64,000 nt of DNA from Micromonospora sp. NBC_01796 (GTDB taxonomy: Bacteria > Actinomycetota > Actinomycetes > Mycobacteriales > Micromonosporaceae): contig NZ_CP109078.1 in NCBI RefSeq assembly GCF_035917455.1, positions 8,230,001 to 8,294,000 of the forward strand. The letters are read 5' to 3'. This document shows positions 59,813-64,000 of this stretch, piece by piece. The position numbers and the translations under genes are program-made. The notes below the pieces were generated by a model. The model was given only the letters and a program-made list of their open reading frames with translations. It had not been told where the DNA came from and made no database searches. Each line of letters begins with the position of its first letter. Position 1 is the stretch's first letter.

Positions 59813-60525
59813 GCGGGGGCGTACCTGTCGTGGTGGCGCAGCCAGCGGCTCAGCTCGTCCAGCCGCGGCCTGCCCTGCGGGGTGAAGTCGAGCAGCGTGT
59901 CGGTGCCGTGCAGCACGGTCGGGCCGTCGCCGTATCCGGAGTACGTGTGGAAGACCGTCGCGTCGTGCTGGACGAAGACGCTCAGGCCGCTCTGCTCGCC
60001 CCGGGTCACCCACTCCTCGCCGTTTTGCAGCAGGGTCTCCCTGTCCTGGTAGTTGTACTCGACCGGGGCGACGCTCTCGTCCTGCGTCACGTGGAAGTCG
60101 TAGTTGAAGTCGCTGCCGAAGGACGAGTACCAGGGCATCGTCCAACCCATCCGCGCCCTGAACCTCTCGATCCCGGCGTACGGGGCACGGGAGACGAGGG
60201 CGAACGTGGTGTCCCTGCGGTGCAGATGGGACAGGTTGCCGATGCTGTCCACCAGGTAGGAGCAGAACTTGCAGCCGGCCTCCCACGCGGGGTCGAACAT
60301 GAAGTGGTAGACGATCAACTGGCTTCGCCCCTCGAAGAGCTCCGGCAGGGTCACCTTGCCGTCCGGCCCCTCGAACACGTACTCCTTGTCGACCTCGACC
60401 ACCGGCAGCGCCTGCCGCTCGGCGCTGACCTCGGCCAGCACCCGCGCGGCCTGCTCCTCGTTGGCGAGCAGCCGTCTGCGAGCCACCAACCAGGCGTCCC
60501 TCGACACCACCTGGATGTCACCCAT
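59773..60525 (-). CDS. DUF899 thioredoxin-like protein
   Basis: 250 residues. The DUF899 family has a thioredoxin-like fold; here EYVFEGPDGKVTLPELFEG, IVYHFMFDPAWEAGCKFCS (CxxC) and SFGSDFNYDFHVTQDE are typical. The CxxC may be redox-active. Function unknown. ATG 60525 has GAAGGG about nine bases upstream. It is convergent with the truncated SRPBCC gene, and neighbours include a peroxiredoxin fusion and an ECF42 pair, so a redox-stress role fits. Confidence 0.85.
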   Translation of the reverse strand: MGDIQVVSRDAWLVARRRLLANEEQAARVLAEVSAERQALPVVEVDKEYVFEGPDGKVTLPELFEGRSQLIVYHFMFDPAWEAGCKFCSYLVDSIGNLSHLHRRDTTFALVSRAPYAGIERFRARMGWTMPWYSSFGSDFNYDFHVTQDESVAPVEYNYQDRETLLQNGEEWVTRGEQSGLSVFVQHDATVFHTYSGYGDGPTVLHGTDTLLDFTPQGRPRLDELSRWLRHHDRYAPAQLGAAGVVSPSK

Positions 60526-60682
60526 GCCGCTTTCCCTTCTCGACGTGCCCCCGGTGGAGGCTCCGTAGACAGGTCGGAGCGGAGATCCGGTCGGCGACAC
60601 AGGGCGGGGAACTTTCCGCCGACGCCCTGGCCGGCTGGTACATTCCGGTCGGTTACCGGCCCCCGAACAGGTAGGACGGACG

Positions 60683-61027
60683 TTGAAGTACCTGCTGATG
60701 GTCTGCGTTGACGAGTCGATCGAGCTGACCCCCGAGGAAGACGCGGCCGAGATGGAGGCCGTCGGCGCCTGGGCCCGGGAGATGGACAACCGTGGGGTAC
60801 GCGTACTCGGCGATCGTCTGCGCCCGGTCAGTGATGCCACCTCGGTCCAGTTGCGCGGCGGCGAACTGCTGATCTCCGACGGTCCGTTCGCCGAGACGAA
60901 GGAGCAGATGGCGGGCTTCGACGTGATCGAGTGCGCCGATCTGAAGGAGGCGATCGAGGTGGCGTCGAAGCACCCCGGCGCCAAGCTCGGCACCATCGAA
61001 CTGCGGCCGTTCTGGCCGGAGGAGTGA
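60683..61027 (+). CDS. YCII/DGPF-domain protein
   Basis: 114 residues. The family motif DGPFAETKEQMAGF is present, with KYLLMVCVDES at the start and GTIELRPFW at the end. TTG 60683 is used, with AGGA a few bases upstream; no better start exists. DGPF proteins are regularly encoded beside ECF42 sigma factors, and such a sigma gene ends 17 bases away on the other strand. The enzymatic role, if any, is unknown. Confidence 0.88.
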   Translation: MKYLLMVCVDESIELTPEEDAAEMEAVGAWAREMDNRGVRVLGDRLRPVSDATSVQLRGGELLISDGPFAETKEQMAGFDVIECADLKEAIEVASKHPGAKLGTIELRPFWPEE

Positions 61028-61044
61028 GCGCGGGTTGACCGGGG

Positions 61045-62313
61045 TCAGCCGCCGGCCGCCCCGACGGTGTCGGTGACCACCCGGTCGGCGCGCTTCTCGA
61101 GGTAGCGCCGCTCCAGCACGTTTGTCGTCAGAACGGCGGCCAGGGCGTACGAGGACCGTGCCGCCACCGGCTCGCCCGCCAGCTCCAGCAGATGGGCACG
61201 GGTCGCCTCCAGCCGGTGATGTCCGGCCAACCGGTCGTCCATGGCCAGTTTCCGGAGCAGGCCGAGTGCGGCCCTCGGCCCGTGCACCATGGCGACCGCC
61301 ACCGCACGGTTGAGCGCCACCATCGGGCCGAGCGACATCCGTTGCAGCAGGTCATAGAGGCCGAGGATCTGCGGCCAGTCGGTGTCCTGCGCCCGTTCCG
61401 CCTCGGCATGCACGGCCGCGATCGCCGCCTGCAACTGGAACGGCCCGGCCGACCCGCGCGGCAGCGTACGGGTCAACAGCGCCACTCCCTCCCGTACGGC
61501 CTGCCGGTCCCACCGGCTGCGGTCCTGCTCGTCCAGCGGGATCAGGCTGCCGTCCGGCCCGGTACGCGCCGGCCGACGGGCATCGGTGAGCAGCATCAAC
61601 GCGAGCAGACCGGCGACCTCGCCGTCGTCCGGCTGTAACCGGTGCAGTTCGCGGGTCAGCCGGATCGCCTCACCGGTCAGGTCGTCTCGCTGCAACCGGG
61701 GACCCGACGTGGTGGTGTACCCCTCGTTGAAGATCAGGTAGAGGACGTGCGTGACCACCCGGAGCCGGGCCGGCCGCTCCTGCTCGGGCGGCAGCTCGAA
61801 CGGCACACCGCTGGCCCTGATCCGCTGCTTGGCCCGGCTGATCCGTTGTTTCATCGTCGGCTCGGCGGTGAGGAACGCGCGGGCGATCTGCTCCGTGGAC
61901 AGCCCTCCGACGGCGCGCAGGGTCAGGGCGGCCTGGGAGACCGGTGACAACGCGGGGTGGCAGCACAGGAACAGCAGGATCAGCGTGTCGTCGGAGTCCG
62001 GTGGTTGATCCGTGTCCGGACCCGGCACCCACTGCCGGTCCGGTGGCCGCAACGCCGCGTCTGTCACCTCCCGGCGCCGACGGGCGGCGTCGCTGCGGTA
62101 CCGGTCGGTCAACCGGCGCGAGGCGACCGTGATCAACCAGCCCGGAGGATTGTCGGGTATGCCGTCCGTGGACCACTGGACGGCCGCCGCGAGCAGCGCG
62201 TCCTGGACCGCGTCCTCGCACGTGTCGATGCCACCGTGACGCCGGACCAACGTGCCGAGAACCTGCGGCGCCAGCCGGCGGAGCAGATCGTTGACCTCGT
62301 CATCGGTCTTCAT
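61045..62313 (-). CDS. ECF42-type RNA polymerase sigma factor with C-terminal helical-repeat domain
   Basis: 422 residues. Sigma region 2 (CEDAVQDALLAAAVQW, PPGWLITVASRRLTDRYR) and region 4 (ALTLRAVGGLSTEQIARAFL, TMKQRISRAKQRIR) are followed by about 230 residues of helical, TPR-like sequence (FNEGYTTTSGPRLQRDDL, LALMLLTDARRPAR, GPMVALNRAVAVAMVHG). ECF42 proteins have this extension instead of an anti-sigma partner. ATG 62313 is chosen; a TTG five codons upstream is possible. It likely drives the neighbouring DGPF gene and perhaps its own promoter. Confidence 0.92.
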   Translation of the reverse strand: MKTDDEVNDLLRRLAPQVLGTLVRRHGGIDTCEDAVQDALLAAAVQWSTDGIPDNPPGWLITVASRRLTDRYRSDAARRRREVTDAALRPPDRQWVPGPDTDQPPDSDDTLILLFLCCHPALSPVSQAALTLRAVGGLSTEQIARAFLTAEPTMKQRISRAKQRIRASGVPFELPPEQERPARLRVVTHVLYLIFNEGYTTTSGPRLQRDDLTGEAIRLTRELHRLQPDDGEVAGLLALMLLTDARRPARTGPDGSLIPLDEQDRSRWDRQAVREGVALLTRTLPRGSAGPFQLQAAIAAVHAEAERAQDTDWPQILGLYDLLQRMSLGPMVALNRAVAVAMVHGPRAALGLLRKLAMDDRLAGHHRLEATRAHLLELAGEPVAARSSYALAAVLTTNVLERRYLEKRADRVVTDTVGAAGG

Positions 62314-62423
62314 CGTCCCATCATGCAACGCCCACGCGGGACTTCCCGGTCACCGACGCCGGTCTTCGTCCCGCCACCCGGCCCGGCTCCGGCGGCTGGT
62401 CGGCGGAGCCGGGCTCGACGTCG

Positions 62424-62894
62424 TCAGGAACTTCCCTCTTCGGCCTCGACGAGCCGGGCGAGATTTTCCAGCGCCATCCGCGTACCGGTCTCGTTGTCGG
62501 CGGCGGGAATGCTGTCCGGCAGGCCCTCGTGCGCGATCCGCACCTCGGTTCCACCGTCCGCGTCGACCAGGGTGGTGGTCATCGTCATCGTGCCGCGCAG
62601 CGCCGGGTCCGTGGTCTCGAACTCGAACACCTCGACCACCTGCTCGTCCGGCACGAGCCGGACGAAGTGCCCGTGGTACGTGTCGGTGTGCGCCGCCGAC
62701 TTACCCACGCCGTCCGTGGTGTCGTACGTGAGCGAGACGCGGAACGAACCACCCTCTCTCGCCTCGAACTCGTGCACCTGGCTGCTCATGCCGACCGGAA
62801 CCCGCCACTTCGCGATCGCGTGGGCGTCCAGCAGTGCCCGGTAGACGGCCGGACGTGAGGCCCGCACATGCTGCGATACGTACGTTGACTGCAT
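62424..62894 (-). CDS. SRPBCC/AHSA1-domain protein
   Basis: 156 residues. SQHVRASRPAVYRALLDAHA, KWRVPVGMSS, FEAREGGSFRVSLTYD and GTRMALENLARLVE fit the activator-of-Hsp90 homology fold, a lipid- or small-ligand-binding domain. Start ATG 62894. These proteins often neighbour ECF42/DGPF genes, which suggests it belongs to the same response. It lies 110 bases upstream of the sigma gene on the same strand. Confidence 0.88.
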   Translation of the reverse strand: MQSTYVSQHVRASRPAVYRALLDAHAIAKWRVPVGMSSQVHEFEAREGGSFRVSLTYDTTDGVGKSAAHTDTYHGHFVRLVPDEQVVEVFEFETTDPALRGTMTMTTTLVDADGGTEVRIAHEGLPDSIPAADNETGTRMALENLARLVEAEEGSS

Positions 62895-62920
62895 GGGTCG
62901 AACCTAACGTCGGCGGATGG

Positions 62921-64000
62921 TCACGGGGTCACGGTCAGGCCGAGAAGTTCGAGGTAGTTGTCGACGAACAGGTCGCCCTTGATGTCCGAGGTGGGTCCGG
63001 CGCCGAGCACGCCGACCTCGGGTGCGTACGAGACACCGCCCTTGGGGCCGAGCGGGAGGACGATGGCGTCCGCCGCCGGCAGGTAGGTGGTCAGGTCGGT
63101 GCCGCCCCCGATCAGGGTCCGGATGTTGGCGGCCACCACCTCGGCGTGTTTCTGGGCGGCGCGGGCCATCTTCATCTCGGGTACCGCGGTGACGTCCCCG
63201 ATCGCGAACACGGTGTCCTGGCCGTGCAGCCGCAGCTCCGGTGTGACGACGAGCAGGTTGTCGGGCCGCCGGGCCGCCCGCAGGTCGGCGTCGAGATAGT
63301 CGGTGTCGGTACTCACCCCGTAGCAGGGGAACCAGATGTCCGCGGTGATCTCCGTACCGGATCCGGTGGTCACGGTGACGGTGGCCGCCCGACCCGGCTC
63401 CGACCGGGGCAGTTCCCGCAACGACGTACCGAGCAGGACCTCGACGCCCAGTTGGTCCAGTTGGGTGCGCAGGATCGAACGGAACTCGTCCGGAAAACGT
63501 CCGGAGACGAGATCCGTACCGGGGTCCACGACCGTGACGGTCTTCCCCGGCCACACCGACTTGATCTCGCCGGCGAACTCCAGCCCCACCGGTCCGGCGC
63601 CGAGGAGCAGGACCCGTCGGGCCCGGTGCAACGCGTCGCGGGTGGCCCCGAGCTTCGACCGGGCGGACGTACTGTCCTCCACATCCATCCTGGCCGGGTA
63701 CGGGTAGACCACGCCCGTGGCGAGCACGACGTAGTCGGCCCCGATCACCTCTCCGGAGCCGAGTTCGACGGCGGTCGCGGACACCCGGACCGCCCGGTCC
63801 CGGTGCACCCGTCCACGGGTCAGGAGCCGGTCGTACGGGAGGAAGATCCGATCCGCCCAGTCCGGGTCCACGGCCGCGCGCAACCCGGCGACGGTGTGCA
63901 CGAACGTGTCGCGGGGCTCGACCAGGACAACGTCGGCGACGTCGTCCAGCGCCTTCGCCACCGTGATGCCGCCGTACCCGCCGCCCACCACGACCACTGT
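62921..64000 (-). CDS. NAD(P)/FAD-dependent oxidoreductase (FSP1/NDH-2-like), 5' end cut by the window
   Basis: At least 359 residues; the gene runs past the window edge. The first dinucleotide fold is VVVGGGYGGITVAKAL, the second RVLLLGAGPVGLEFAGEI, and the FAD-closing motif is TVFAIGDVTAVPEMKMARAAQKHA. This is the AIF/FSP1/NADH-dehydrogenase type II architecture, which moves electrons from NAD(P)H to a quinone or other acceptor. No C-terminal membrane helix is seen. A GTG at 63997 would be a start, but family proteins have a few more N-terminal residues, so the true start is probably beyond 64000. Confidence 0.88.
   Translation of the reverse strand, partial: TVVVVGGGYGGITVAKALDDVADVVLVEPRDTFVHTVAGLRAAVDPDWADRIFLPYDRLLTRGRVHRDRAVRVSATAVELGSGEVIGADYVVLATGVVYPYPARMDVEDSTSARSKLGATRDALHRARRVLLLGAGPVGLEFAGEIKSVWPGKTVTVVDPGTDLVSGRFPDEFRSILRTQLDQLGVEVLLGTSLRELPRSEPGRAATVTVTTGSGTEITADIWFPCYGVSTDTDYLDADLRAARRPDNLLVVTPELRLHGQDTVFAIGDVTAVPEMKMARAAQKHAEVVAANIRTLIGGGTDLTTYLPAADAIVLPLGPKGGVSYAPEVGVLGAGPTSDIKGDLFVDNYLELLGLTVTP

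Overview
The window is a 64 kb, very GC-rich stretch of an actinobacterial chromosome. The family content points to a Micromonosporaceae-type filamentous actinomycete (Micromonospora, Plantactinospora or Actinoplanes relatives): secreted GH20 and GH43-like proteins, an aceBA operon beside a RamB regulator, a CmtR-type sensor, F420-type deazaflavin enzymes, SigE-type and ECF42 sigma factors, and many TANNNT-N6-ATG/GTG leaderless starts. This genus-level placement is inference. No rRNA, tRNA, CRISPR array, transposase or phage gene was seen.

Left part (0-8.8 kb): a MarR regulator and a divergent MMPL exporter share a long palindromic operator. An FtsX-type ABC transporter (ATPase plus permease) is followed by a NarL-type two-component system and a methyltransferase. 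8.8-14.7 kb: a secreted beta-N-acetylhexosaminidase with a repeat tail, a CmtR-like Cd/Pb sensor joined to a short cation-diffusion transporter, CorA, and a secreted M23 peptidase with a Crp-like site in front. 14.8-19.5 kb: ramB and, divergently, aceA-aceB (glyoxylate shunt), with RamB-like boxes between them and a perfect 16-bp-stem terminator after aceB.

Middle part (19.5-36.5 kb) looks like accessory territory of small mono- or bicistronic units: an aldo-keto reductase behind a 12-bp inverted repeat; an operon of MscS channel, SRPBCC protein and unknown membrane protein; a DUF4240 protein; a PHP hydrolase; a second two-component system; a DUF2306 membrane protein; a secreted vanadium haloperoxidase-like enzyme; an unknown protein with a fresh 39-bp tandem duplication; and an SDR/F420-reductase operon opposite a TetR gene with two identical-architecture operators. 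Most of these units use leaderless promoters. A piece of the 3' end and terminator of the large gene at 36.5-42.1 kb is present as a second copy at 32.0 kb.

Right part: a 1,874-residue secreted protein joins a sugar dehydrogenase, PKD, CBM6, ThuA, DUF1080, two discoidin and a FIMAH domain. It is followed by LtrA, a PoxB-like enzyme, a sigma factor with a propeller-type membrane partner, and an Nramp-like carrier lacking the usual metal-binding motifs. A LacI-controlled sugar uptake locus (49.4-56.5 kb) holds a Tat-exported GH43-like protein, LacI, an FAD oxidoreductase and an ABC importer without its own ATPase. The last 6 kb hold redox and stress functions: an HxlR regulator fused to a peroxiredoxin, divergent from an MFS exporter over a palindromic -10 element; a 5'-truncated SRPBCC pseudogene; a DUF899 protein; a DGPF/YCII protein convergent with an ECF42 sigma factor; and a flavoprotein cut by the window edge.
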